From assembly GCA_004194705.1 (NCBI GenBank), contig SADC01000094.1, positions 62,001 to 126,000 on the forward strand: DNA of 64,000 nt, read 5' to 3'. This DNA comes from Ditylenchus dipsaci. Taxonomy: Eukaryota; Nematoda; Chromadorea; Rhabditida; Anguinidae. Position numbers and translations under genes: made by a program. Under the pieces are notes generated by a model. That model had not been told where the DNA came from and made no database searches. It saw only the letters and a list, made by a program, of their open reading frames with translations. Shown here piece after piece: positions 33,860 through 43,895 of this stretch (the first letter of the stretch is position 1; the number at the start of each line of letters is the position of its first letter).

Positions 33860-36800
33860 CAGTCAACCCTCGATTTAACGGCTCCTCGATTTAACGGCAC
33901 CAAAATAGACCGATTTGGTCAGCATTGACTAAGATTTATGGCTTGGTTACAATGGCATGTCGATGTCGAAGCAAAGTGGTTACAGTGACATGTCGATGTC
34001 TATGTCGATGTCGAAGGTGGTTACAGTGACGTGTCTATGTCGATGTCGATGTCGAAGTAGGCTTTTTAATATAGATTTTGGGAATTCGAAATCGTTCGAA
34101 TTTTTTTTCTTCTGCTTCGACAAGAGCTAGGGTTTTAACAGTCAAATACAATTATTTTTTACTCATCTGGTGCGAAATTTCATGCGCTATCTTTTGTGCT
34201 ATAAAATTTTAAAAAAGACAATGAAAAAATGTCTACCGAATTGATTTTTCAGAACTACATCGCATTTTTCTTTGCACTTCGACATGGACTTCGACAGGGA
34301 CTTTGACATGCCTTTATTTTTCTAGTCTTTTATGATTTTCAACACCGGAGAAACCGTATGTCCTGAAAGTATATTCTTGTGCAGAATTTCACGCTGAACA
34401 CGATGGTGGAAAAAAAATTCACAAAGAGTCATTGTATGGTGGTCTGTTGCCCTTGTGAACCGACCAAGTAACGATTTTTGCCTATGCAACTTCAAAGAGA
34501 TAGACCATGCGAACTTTTTAAGGCTCAAATTGTTTTACCACCTCAAATTATTTTTTATCCCCTAAAATTTAAATTTTGGGCAAATTATTTTTCACCCCTT
34601 AAATTATTTCTTTGGATGTATTTGCTAAAAGGCACATTTGCTTAAAATAATTTCGCTAAAGACACACTTGGTAAAACAAAATTTTGGTAAAGGCCTTTCC
34701 TGGTTCCTTTTGTTTCACAGGTATGATGACAATACGGTATTTTGAAAATGCAAGTACGTGGAATCGAACATGTGATTTTAAACATTTAGCCATCACGTTA
34801 ACCACTGCACTATGAACTCGATTGCATGAAACCCCAAGTGCGTCCACCCTCCAATGCAAGTCATTATTTTGAACATTTTTACCTACTTAACTCACTTGGA
34901 TAGTATCTAAACCACGTGTATGGTATATTTTGCACCCATAGGGGTTCGAACGGCGGTACCCCGAAATTTAGGCGGCATTTTGCATTTCGAAAAATTAAAA
35001 TTTCTTAAAAATAAAAAAATGCCATTTTCTAACTTAAAATTGTGTTGGGAATTGGGTTTGTTAAGCCCGAAGTTGCGATTTTACATACCCTAACTTCGAT
35101 ACCTGGCGTAGGTGTCACCTGGCCAGGTGGATGTCCGCCTGGATGGCCTTAAAACAAAAAGTTCATTTAAATAAAAATCCGTTTTTCCAAACTAAAAAAT
35201 CTGTGAAGAATTGGGCTTGTTTAGACCAAAAGTGCGATTTTACCTACCCAACCCCAAATCAAGGGTTGTGTACCATCTGGAGAGGTTGATATCCAAGAGT
35301 AGGGGCAGATTCACCAAATGACCTAAAAGGTCAAATGTTAGTCTTTTCACATCTAAAATTATGGTAAAAAATAAAGTGTGCACCCAGGTGGATTCGAACC
35401 AGCAACCTCGGTGGTGGATATTCAAATAGTCGTACACTTGGATCAAATTTTTTTCACATTTCGGGTTCCAAGATAATTTTTCTGAACTACTTTGAGCATG
35501 CTGAAGATGGTTTGACAGTGTTAAAATCGCGTTTTATCGAGAAATTTTTCAGACGTCGTAAATTCTTGATTTTGATAAATCAAGAGTTCACAATAACTCA
35601 GAAATTTATCGATAAAACGTGATTTTACCACTGTCAAACCCTCTTCAGCATGCTCGAATTAGTGCAGAAAAATGGTTTTGGAACCAGAAAACGTTTTTGA
35701 TCCAAGTGGACGACTACTTGGATAGCCACTGCCGCGGATGCTGGTTCGAATCCACCTGGGCGGATACTTTATTTTTATATATTTTGAGTGTTAGAGCGGT
35801 GTAGAAGTTCATATACTCATTACCAAGGTCGCTGTTTCAAACCCTCTGGGTGCAATCAGTCCAGAGTAGAGGATCCCGATTCAAATTAAGCCGTTTCTAG
35901 AACACAATTTTTTTCAGTTCGGATTGAATCGTTTAGGTTTTTATGTCTGTACCCCGAAATTAAACCAAACCGAAGAAGATGTAGCTTAACAAACAAGATA
36001 TTTATCAAAACAACTACTTAGCAAACACGCTTAGCAAATCGACCACTTAGCAAATCGCCGCTTAAATTTCGGGTACAGCCCTTCGAACCATCAACCTCAG
36101 TTTTGAAAAATTTTTGGTGGTCGTACTTGGATCAAAATTTTTTTACTTTTCGGGTTCTGAAACCTGTTTTCTGGACTGATTCGGACACGCTGAAGATGGT
36201 TTGATAATAGTGAAATAAGGTTTTGTATGGTTTTTTTCGAGTATCGGGATACAATTGATTTTACCAAAACTCGCTTTTACCAAAACTAAAAAAATACCTG
36301 AGAAAATGGCATTTTACCTCTATCAAACCAGCTTCAGCATGCCCGAATCAATCCAGAAAACAGATTTTGGGGGCTGAAAAAGTAAAAAATTTTTGCTCCT
36401 GGTGAAATCCACTTGGTTTGGATTGACTTAAAAATTTAAATTCCCGCATAAATTTCTCAAAACCGAGGTTGATGGTTCGAACCCTTATAGGTGCAAAGCC
36501 TATTTCACACATTTTGCACCGACAATACCAAGAATATTTGGCTGCTTCGCGCCGAAGACCAGCCCATTACCCATCGCAAGGGATTGGGGTGAAAAAAAAC
36601 TCAAGGGAACCGAAAAAGGTAGGCTTAGAAAAAAATACTCTTTGGAGGGGCTTTTACGTTTGATACTATCCTAGTGGGTTAGGTAGTTAAAAAAGATCAA
36701 AATAATGACTTCTTCTTCAAGATAATAAAATAAAACAATAAAAAAATATTTGAAAAATATGGTGTGGTGACCGATTCTCATTATGGTGACCGATTCTCAT

Positions 36801-36986
36801 TATGGCAACCGATTTCCCATTGTAACCACCTTCGACATCGACATAGACATCGACATCGACTTCGACATCGACATGCCATTGTAACCACGGGGTTAGTCAA
36901 AGTGAACCCTCGATTTAACGGCACCCTCGATTTAACGGCACCCCGGACCCGGTCCCTAGGGGTGCCGTTAAATCGAGGGTCGACTG
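33860..36986. mobile_element. CAGTC-type element interrupted by a 2.9-kb insertion
   Basis: Left CAGTCAACCCTCGATTTAAC at 33860 and right gttaaatcgagggtcgactg ending 36986, both TA-flanked (33858-33859 has ta; 36987-36988 ta). Only about 85 bp and 100 bp remain on either side of the 33945-36886 insertion. Confidence 0.6.
33945..36886. mobile_element. 2.9-kb element with GTCGATGTCGAAG words, copy 2
   Basis: Left ggttacaatggcatgtcgat, right acatgccattgtaacc, with tandem gtcgatgtcgaag words at both ends. The inside matches copy 1 (22168-24968) in inverse orientation over 34000-34900. It also holds tRNA-like modules at 34750-34830 (minus, AGTGCAGTGGTTAACG, ATGTTCGATTCC), 35385-35425 (minus, GGTTCGAATCCACCTGGGTG) and 35815-35865. 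A nested short element with ctgtaccccgaaatt ends lies at 35946-36080. No coding sequence. Confidence 0.55.
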
Positions 36987-37161
36987 TATGAGACTTGTTT
37001 GTCGAAACGCCCTATGTCCTGTTACAATATTCAATCACTTTTCTTGGCAGGACTACATTTTCAATACGTTTAATACCTAGCACAAACGGCTGTACACCGA
37101 AATATACGCGCCAATTTGGTACTTAGTCGTTTTGGTACGAAATTTTTCGTGCTGTTATAAA

Positions 37162-38125
37162 AAAATTGACGCTACTGGCTTATACCCCCCCCCCCCCAAA
37201 AAAGCTACTTTCTTATACCTACCCCCCCCCCCCCCCCCCAAAAACCGACTTTTTTGGGAGTGTCTAAAAACCATTTTTATGCAATAATTTTGCCATAAAG
37301 GGACCAGAAACGCAGTTAAAAAGGGATTATGGGCTGTATTGGGATGGGAAGGGAATAATACAGGGGCCACTTTTTTAGCTGCTTTACCATGTTTTTCAAC
37401 TCGAGCCGTGGCAAAAATAGACTCTATATGCATTTTATGATGAAGTGTACTTCTCGGAATCATGTCTAAGGTAAGTGTGTGCGCGCATCTCTAACTCTCA
37501 AGCCCCCTGCGCCCCTTCAGGGGCGCAGGGGGCTTGGGGCTTGGATTTGAGATGCGCACACCCACATACCTTAGACACAAATCACTCGAAAGTGACTTTG
37601 GATGCATGAAAAAGCATGCATACCAGAGTTTGTTTATGCGGTAGGCCCCAGTATTCAAAACTATGTTCAACATCTTTGATTTTGCGACCGAAAAGGGTTT
37701 GCCCCCTCCTCAGGCCTGGGCTAAGAGCCAGAGGCTCAGCCGTCCAAAATTTACACGACAACCATCGAGATCCACCCGGCTGATCCGTCCGATCATTTCG
37801 AGTCCTTATACTTTTACGTGCACCACAAGTGGCTGGTTTTGAAAGTGACTTCAACGCTAAGAGAATTAATACTCTTTGGTACTTATAGGCACTATAGAAG
37901 TGGCCCCTGTTTTGTCCCTTCCCCTCCCAATGCAGCCCTTGAACCCTATTTTAATTGCTTTTCTGGACCTTTTATGGCGAAATTATTGCTTAAAAATATG
38001 TTTTGACCACTCCTAAAAATCTTGATTTTTGGGGGGGGGGGTATAAGCCAGTAGGTCCGAGGATTGGGGGGGGGGTATAAGAAAGTAGCTGTTTTTGGGG
38101 GGGGGGGGTATAAGCCAGTAGCGCC
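37162..38125. repeat. foldback with poly-C/poly-G subterminal runs
   Basis: Left gctactggcttatacccccc and right ggggtataagccagtagc are inverse; each arm has two or three C or G runs of 9-17 bases. Inner arms (tgccataaagggaccag against ggaccttttatggcg) extend the pairing to roughly 200 bp. A GC-hairpin element is nested at about 37465-37690. Between it and the right arm is a coding-like unique segment (37690-37870). Confidence 0.6.
37690..37870 (+). other. coding-like segment inside a foldback
   Basis: Plus-strand frame reads EPEAQPSKIYTTTIEIH then PADPSDHFESLYFYVHHKW and LVLKVTSTLRE. Composition is unlike the flanking repeats. It has no start codon or clear splice sites and I do not recognise it. 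It could be a captured exon, a transposase remnant or chance. Confidence 0.25.
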
Positions 38126-38223
38126 AAAAATTACTTACCGAAATAACCGCATATTTAAAAATCTCTTACCAAAATACCGTTTTTCGTGCTTTTGAATTTA
38201 AATTAAATCCGACCGTCTGCTGA

Positions 38224-38366
38224 GGGCTGTACCCCGAAATTTAAGCGCCAATTTACTAAATGGTCGTTTTTCTACGAATTTTTTCGCTAAGTAGTTGTTT
38301 TGATAAAGATCTTGTTTGTTAAGCTACATCTTCTTCAGTTCGGTTTAATTTCGGGGTACAGACCTT
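38224..38366. mobile_element. short element with GGCTGTACCCCGAAATT ends
   Basis: Left ggctgtaccccgaaatttaa, right taatttcggggtacag, with inner gctaagtagttgttttgat words. Related copies: 35946-36080 and the one broken at 39404 by a CAGTC element. The family carries cttagcaaatcgacc words in variable number. Confidence 0.6.
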
Positions 38367-38399
38367 AAAACCCAAATGATTAAATCCAAAATCGTGTTG

Positions 38400-38720
38400 T
38401 AAAAACGGTTTAATTTGAATTGGCAAACCATCTTCAGCATGCTCGAATTAGTTCAGAAAAATTATCTTGGAACCCGAAATGTGAAAAAAAATTTGATCCA
38501 AGTGTACGACTATTTGAATATCCACCACCGAGGTTGCTGGCTCGAATCCACCTGGGTGCACACTTTATTTTTTACCATAATTTCAGATATAAAAAGACTA
38601 ACGTTTGACCTTTAAGGTCATTTGGGTGAATACAGCCCTACTCTTGAGTTACCTGGATATCAACCTGTCCAGGTAGTACCCAACCCTAGATTTGGGATTG
38701 GGTAGGTGAAATCGCACTTT
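38400..38720 (+). repeat. tRNA-like module, inverse copy of 35240-35520
   Basis: Contains accatcttcagcatgctcga, then gaggttgctggctcgaatcc (T-arm/B-box) and acctgggtgcacacttta. Two open frames of about 60 codons on this strand are repeat readthrough; the matching frame on the other strand at 35240-35446 is its inverse copy. Confidence 0.45.
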
Positions 38721-39229
38721 AGGTCTCAACAAGTCCAATTGTTCACAAATTTTTTTGGTTGGAAAAATAGATTTTTTTATTTAAATTTTTTATTTATTTA
38801 ATATTATTAATTTATTTTTATTTATTTAAATGAACTTTTTTATTTTTAGGCCATCCAGGTGGACATCCACCTGGCCAGGTCATACTCACACCAGGTATTG
38901 AAGTTGGGGTGTGTAAAATCGCAACTTTGGGCTTAACAAACCCAATTCCACACACAATTTTAAGTTAGATAAAAGGCTTATTTGTTATTTTTAAGATATT
39001 TTAATTTTCAGGTTTAGTTTGGTTCGGGTATTTCGGGTGGTTTTAGGGTATTTGAGGTGGTTTAGGATAGTTTGTGGTGGTTTGGACACAATCTGAAAAT
39101 ATCAATTTACCTAGATCCCACGTTGAAATCAGTAAGAAGCAAAAAAAATCGGCGGAAAAATGTCCGTCGGAAAAATCTCTAATCCCCTACCGGAACATTG
39201 AGAAAAATGGAAAGTACAAAAAGGCAGAA
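38721..39229. other. no gene; repeat flank
   Basis: Continues the ccaggtggacatccacctgg-type text shared (inverted) with 35085-35150, then AT-rich DNA with ggtggttttagggtatt words. No exon seen. Confidence 0.35.
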
Positions 39230-39840
39230 AAGTTCTTATCAAATCGGGATTTAACAAAAGAATGCATTAGCAAATAAATTCTTAGCAAATAGGCGCCTTA
39301 ACAAAAATGTTCTTAGCAATTTGTCGCTTAGCAAAAAAAAATCTTCGCAAAACGACCGCTTAGCAAATCGACCACTTAGCAAAATGCCGCTTAAATTTCG
39401 GGGTACAGTCAAACCTCGATTTAGTGGCACCCCCAAAAGTTCGTTCCCGCCTAGGGTCCGACACTTTTTTTAACCCAATTTTCAAAATATTTTATCGATT
39501 CTGTTATGACAGTCTGGTCGCAAATATCGTGAGGATTCCGATTTTGCCGATCGTTTTTTGAAAAGTAAACGAATTTTGGGTTAAAAAAAGTGAAACCTCG
39601 ATATAGTGGCACCCCTTTTTTGAAAACAGGTGCCACTATATCGAGGTTTCACTTTTTTAACCCAAAATTCGTTTACTTTTCGAAAAACGATCGGCAAAAT
39701 CGGAATCCTCACGATATTTGCGACCAGACTGTCATAACAGAATCGATAAAATATTTTGCAAATTGGGTTAAAAAAAGTGTCGGACCCTAGGCGGGAACGA
39801 ACTTTTGGGGTGCCACTATAGCGAGGTTTGACTGTACAGC
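39230..39840. repeat. CTTAGCAAATCGACC word array ending in a split GGGTACAGCC terminus
   Basis: 39240-39390 holds about eight degenerate cttagcaaatcgacc words. The right terminus ttaaatttcgggg-TA-cagccc is interrupted exactly at TA by the CAGTC-type element 39406-39834. Confidence 0.55.
39406..39834. mobile_element. CAGTC-type foldback, 429 bp
   Basis: TA duplicated at 39404-39405 and 39835-39836. Arms start CAGTCAAACCTCGATTTAGT, pair over almost their whole length and contain gggtccgacacttttttta and cagtctggtcgcaaatatcg. The host site without the element would read ggggtacagccc, matching other copies of the host repeat. Confidence 0.75.
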
Positions 39841-40014
39841 CCTACTGAGTCGAATGCAAAAAAACCGTTTGTTAAGATCGCGTCAGGACAAAAAGTTATG
39901 ACCGTTTAAAATAGGGGAATTTCTTGGCCCACCCTGTATATTAAAATAGTTAATTCTTGGAAAAAAACAGTCAAAGTAAACCCAAAGATGTCAAAGTGCA
40001 TCTAAAAGTAAGTT

Positions 40015-40269
40015 TACCGTATTTTCTCTAATTAGCCGACACTCCCTAATAAACCGACACCCCCTACTTTGAGGGACCGTATCGCAGTCCAAAGAAAAAA
40101 ATTTACATCGCTGTTTATTGCGTTTTCTTAGCTCCCACGAGCTCTATGGATTCCGCTTTTTAGATTTTGAATCTTCACCCGAAAATGTCGAGATCGACCC
40201 AAAATTTTCACGATTTTTGAAGGGTTGAAAAATAAACCGACATGTCGGCTAATTAGAGAAAATACGGTA
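40015..40269. mobile_element. CCGTATTT-type foldback, copy 4
   Basis: taccgtattttctctaatta at left and taattagagaaaatacggta at right, TA-flanked. Inner gccgacact words are mirrored. Confidence 0.7.
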
Positions 40270-40360
40270 ACTACAGCATACTCCGAAGAACTCGATTACA
40301 CTACACCCCAGCACTCGAGTAAAGGTCATAAGGGTTTCTTGTTCTCCTAACTGGTGTAAG

Positions 40361-40929
40361 GAAAGTTCTGCACGGACTTTCGGGCTCATTATTCGAAGTG
40401 AAAATTTCGCTATGATAATATTCCAACGCATAGCTTTTGAAGCCCTCTCCTTTTTCTTTCGAATGAGCTATTGATTTTTTATTTTACTCATCAAAATGGC
40501 CACCATTTGCAGCAATAATTTACGCAATCGTTTAGGGAAGCCGTCAATAGCATTTTAAATGAATTCTTGAGGAATTGCCTCCCATTCTCTGACCAAAGAT
40601 GACTTCAATGCCGGGATGGAGTTGTGGGGCTGGGAGCAGGCGTTTGATTGGAGCTAGGACCAGGCAAAATAATCCATGACGTTGAAATCAGGAGAATCGG
40701 GCGGCAAGTCTCCAATTGGGTTGGTGTGTTGTGGGTCCTCGTTGATGAAATCAGGAAAATTCATTTGTAAAACCTTCCTTTCCTTGTCTCACTTTCCGAA
40801 ACAACCTTTTTCATAACTACTAATGTCAATAGCTTATTCGAAAAAAGAAGGAAAGAACTTCAGAAGCTATGTGTTGGAATATTATCATATATTTTGAATA
40901 ATGAGCCCGAAAGTCCGTGCAGAACTTTC
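40361..40929. mobile_element. mariner/Tc1-type relic
   Basis: Inverted ends gaaagttctgcacggacttt and gtccgtgcagaactttc, with inner cgggctcattattc and aatattccaac(g/a)ca arms. The interior is the C-terminal end of a transposase (separate entry); the N-terminal part is gone, so this is an internally deleted copy. Confidence 0.7.
40487..40764 (-). pseudogene. Tc1/mariner transposase C-terminal fragment
   Basis: Minus-strand frame reads MNFPDFINEDPQHTN, then IGDLPPDSPDFNVMDYFAW, stop, LQSNACSQPHNSIPALKSSL and VREWEAIPQEFI, stop, NAIDGFPKRLRKLLLQM. PPxSPDxNxMDYxxW is the region of the third catalytic acidic residue in Tc1/mariner transposases, and the RLR(K)...M tail is also typical. At least two in-frame stops and loss of the N-terminal two thirds make it non-functional. 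Confidence 0.75.
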
Positions 40930-40944
40930 TAACAGCAGTTAAAA

Positions 40945-41105
40945 CCTTTTCAACTTGGTTTCTAACAAAACCATACCTAAAATTAAATTCTAGGCCTTGT
41001 TTTGTTAGAAACTAAGTTGAAAAATCCGTACAGAAGTTCAATGATTAGGAAAAAATTTTGAATTCCCGGGCACCACCTCTTATTAGCGTGGGTATGCCTT
41101 TTTAA
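40945..41105. repeat. half copy of the TTAA-flanked element
   Basis: Shares aacttggtttctaacaaaa, acagaagttcaatgattag and gggcaccacctcttattagc with 9210-9440, ending ctttttaa. The left arm is missing. Confidence 0.6.
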
Positions 41106-41514
41106 GGACTCCAAATTTTCAAAAGTGGCGACTCACCCACACATGCCAAATACCATATAGAGATTTATCGTGAGACAATTTCTAAAAACATTAGAAAATG
41201 TCGCCGACATCTTCTTAAAATATTAGAAATTGTCTGGTAGCCTTCTATACTGTTACCCTACTTTCTTATGAAGTATTATTTATTGCACTAGGGTCTGCAG
41301 GCGCGTATCGGTGCCTATGCCGTTCGAGAACATTAGTGGTTCGGGCACTATTCCTGTGGTTCGGGAACATCAGTGGTTCATCTACATTGGTAGTTCGGGT
41401 AGATTAATCTTTCGAGTGCGCTAATGGTTAAGGTTGGTCATCCACTCTACCTCACAGGGGCCCAAAATTTGAATTTATAATCAGTTCAGCTTAAATCATC
41501 CTGCGCTGTGGGAT
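41106..41514. other. no gene recognised
   Basis: Carries acatgccaaataccatatag (41138-41157), a diverged relative of the hairpin arm at 43492, and tttagaaa-type words. Near 41330-41400 a gttcgg-gaacattagtggtt word repeats. Confidence 0.3.
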
Positions 41515-41665
41515 CCGTGGTAGTACAATCAGGTGAATTTGCCTGAACAATTATGGCACTGCAAATCAGGTGAATTCGCCTGAAGAAGTATGGTAGTGCA
41601 ATTAGGTGAATTGGCCTAAAGGGGTACGATAGTGCGAATCAGGCAAAAACGCTTGAAGGTGTATG
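41515..41665. repeat. tandem repeat, unit about 46 bp
   Basis: Three to four units of the type caatcaggtgaatttgcctg followed by aagaagtatggtagtg. Confidence 0.6.
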
Positions 41666-41679
41666 ATAGACCTAAAATC

Positions 41680-41960
41680 ACCCAGAGCCTCTCAAACCCA
41701 CTCAAAAACACCTAAAGTTACCAAAAACCACCTTAAACCATCTAAAATCAGATAAAATTGCCCAAAACCACTTAAAACCACGTAAAATCAGCCGAATCAC
41801 CCAAAACCACCCAAAAAACACATGAAACCACTTAAAGTCAGCCAAAATCACTCAAAACCAGTCAAAACTACTCAAAACTACCTGAAATCACTTAAACCTA
41901 CTCGAAACCACCCAGAACCACCGAAAACCACCTAAAACCACCCACAACCGCCGAAAACCT
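41680..41960. repeat. minisatellite of CCACCCAAAA-type units
   Basis: About 25 degenerate units of 10-12 bp (aaaccacccaaaaccac). Not a CRISPR array: units are contiguous with no unique spacers. Confidence 0.75.
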
Positions 41961-42509
41961 AGGTTAGGTACCTGCTGACCAGGTCGATATCCACCTGGAT
42001 ATAAAAGTGATTTTTCAATATCAAAACTACTATTTTACACGCCCGAAACCCAAAACCTGGGACTAGAGTTGTGAATACTCGCGAAGCAAGAATTGCACTC
42101 GAAGCTTGACCCCTATGCAAGTGTTAGAAGCCCTGGATCCGCCTTTTTATGAAGCATCTAGAGGTTTCAACTAAACAAGTTCGTCCGTTGGTTTTATTTT
42201 ACGTGCTACTCCACAACTTTCTTGGCCCGCTTCGGGATGAACTTGAAAAAAACCGGTGCAGGTTGCCTTGCGAGGGATGGCGCTTCAAGGTGGATCAAGA
42301 CATTTGACTAGAGCAGGAACAGATGTTAGGGAGAAATTTGGACGCTTATATTACTTATTACGCTTATATCACAGTAGCGCCGAGATTTGTGTCCTATTTC
42401 GCTTCAGTTCAATAAAGTTTGCAAGTGATATTGTTTGTTTGCTGGGAAGTGTACCTTGGAAAAAAAGGAAAAATATTGACTGCGGAAAAATAGGAAAAAG
42501 TTATGATTG
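41961..42509. other. no gene recognised
   Basis: The first part (ccaggtcgatatccacctgg) belongs to the same repeat text as 35085-35150. No exon features in the remainder. Confidence 0.3.
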
Positions 42510-42715
42510 AAAACTCTTGGTGACCAAGCTTGGCCAAGCTTGTTTTGGATATCGGTCACTGACCGAATCAAGCTTTTTTCCATATAAAAATCTTGGTGAC
42601 CAAGCTTGACCATATTGGTGACCAAGGTTGTCTTGGCCAAGCTTGGCCAAGTATTGGTGACCAACCTTGGCCAACATTCTTGGCTAAGCTTGGCCAATCT
42701 TGGCCAAGGTAGTTT
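42510..42715. repeat. CTTGGCCAAGCTTGGTGACCAA word array
   Basis: About ten degenerate words of ttggccaagcttgg and ttggtgaccaag; the words are themselves palindromic (CTTGGCCAAG). Confidence 0.65.
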
Positions 42716-43079
42716 AGAATCTCCCATTAAAAACTTTAATAAAAAAAATTGACAATTCTTCACACATAACCTACATGCCGAAACTTCTGTTATTCAGTCT
42801 AAGGATCAAATTGAATTGTTGCCCCTAACATCTGAATTCTTGCACCTTTTTTGATTTTTTCGACAATTTATTACCGAAAAAAAAAGAGGCAAGAATTCAG
42901 ATTTTAGGGGCAACATTTTAGTTACATCCTTTATTCTAATAACCATGCAATTTGCATTTTCAACATGGGTCTCGGGAACAAGGTTTCAAGATCTAATAGT
43001 TCAGTTTACAAATACAATTTCTCTCACTAAACAGCTCGCAACTAATTCATTCATTCGGCAAAAAAACAATCCAATACGA

Positions 43080-43320
43080 CAACGTCAGATAATTTTGATA
43101 ATTCACTCGCGATCGTCCAGAACGATGACTTCGGGGTCTTCCGGCACAATAATTCCATCCAGGACATCAATCTAAGCGTCTTTCTTGGCGACATTCTCCA
43201 CCAGAACCATGAACCACTCCTTTTCGCTTCAATCATTGATGAAGTAGGTGAAAAAGGGTCCGGAAGGTAACATATTGTGCAGGGTCGAAATCCAGCTGGG
43301 TACCCACAGGTTTTCAATTA
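43080..43320 (-). pseudogene. degenerate coding-like fragment, origin unknown
   Basis: Minus-strand frame reads LIENLWVPSWISTLHNML, PSGPFFTYFIND, stop, SEKEWFMVLVENVAKKDA, stop, IDVLDGIIVPEDPEVIV and LDDRE, stop. The spaced stops (TGA, TAG, TGA) and otherwise strong codon character suggest a decayed gene or transposon frame; I do not recognise it. Confidence 0.35.
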
Positions 43321-43491
43321 ATGCGCCATAATGGTCATACTACACTCAAGCTCATAATATACCAAAATGACCGCCAGGAATTTAGCTTTCTATAATTACC
43401 AATCATTGACTCTTTCGGCTTGAAGATTTAAGATAAATCACCACTTGTTTGTTGGAGCAGCGATTTTCAAAACGCTCCATTCTTACTTTCT

Positions 43492-43544
43492 ACATGCCAA
43501 ATACTATACAGAGATAATATATCTCTGTATAGTATTTGGCATGT
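43492..43544. repeat. perfect 25-bp inverted repeat with 3-nt loop
   Basis: Arm acatgccaaatactatacag plus agata, loop ata, then the exact inverse. Immediately followed by a gtctgtctgtccgtccgtcg microsatellite. Confidence 0.85.
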
Positions 43545-43687
43545 GTCTGTCTGTCCGTCCGTCGCCACTTTTCTTTTTAAGACCAATTTTCGGCCAGTTT
43601 TCGTGGACTCATACCGGATATCTTTTCGGAACCCTCAAATTCAACATCTTAGCTCTCTTTCAAATACAAAATTGTAGGTTAATTAAT

Positions 43688-43895
43688 TTTGTCCCCAAAT
43701 TTCTGAAAAATGTCCCCAAATATTGTGAAATGTGTCCCCGAAAATTGTCTCCAAAAGAAAAACAGAAAAAAAAATTAGGGGACATATTTTAGAATATTCG
43801 GGGACATTTTTTAGAAATTTGGGGACATTTTTCAGCAATTTGGGAAAATATTAAATTTGGGGACATTTTTCAGTGAATTTGGGGACATAATTAAA
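43688..43895. repeat. foldback of GGGGACATTTTTCAG words
   Basis: Left half has gtccccaaatttctgaaaaa words, right half has ggggacatttttcagcaatt words in inverse, about eight in all. Confidence 0.65.

Noticed and set aside
36764..36991. Frame encoding HRHRHRHR
   Set aside because: Produced by gacatcgacatcgac words at the end of a transposon.
41680..41960. CRISPR-like array
   Set aside because: Contiguous degenerate 10-12-bp units without spacers in a eukaryotic genome.
43492..43544. microRNA precursor
   Set aside because: The 3-nt loop and perfect 25-bp stem are too short and too perfect for a typical precursor; listed only as a palindrome.
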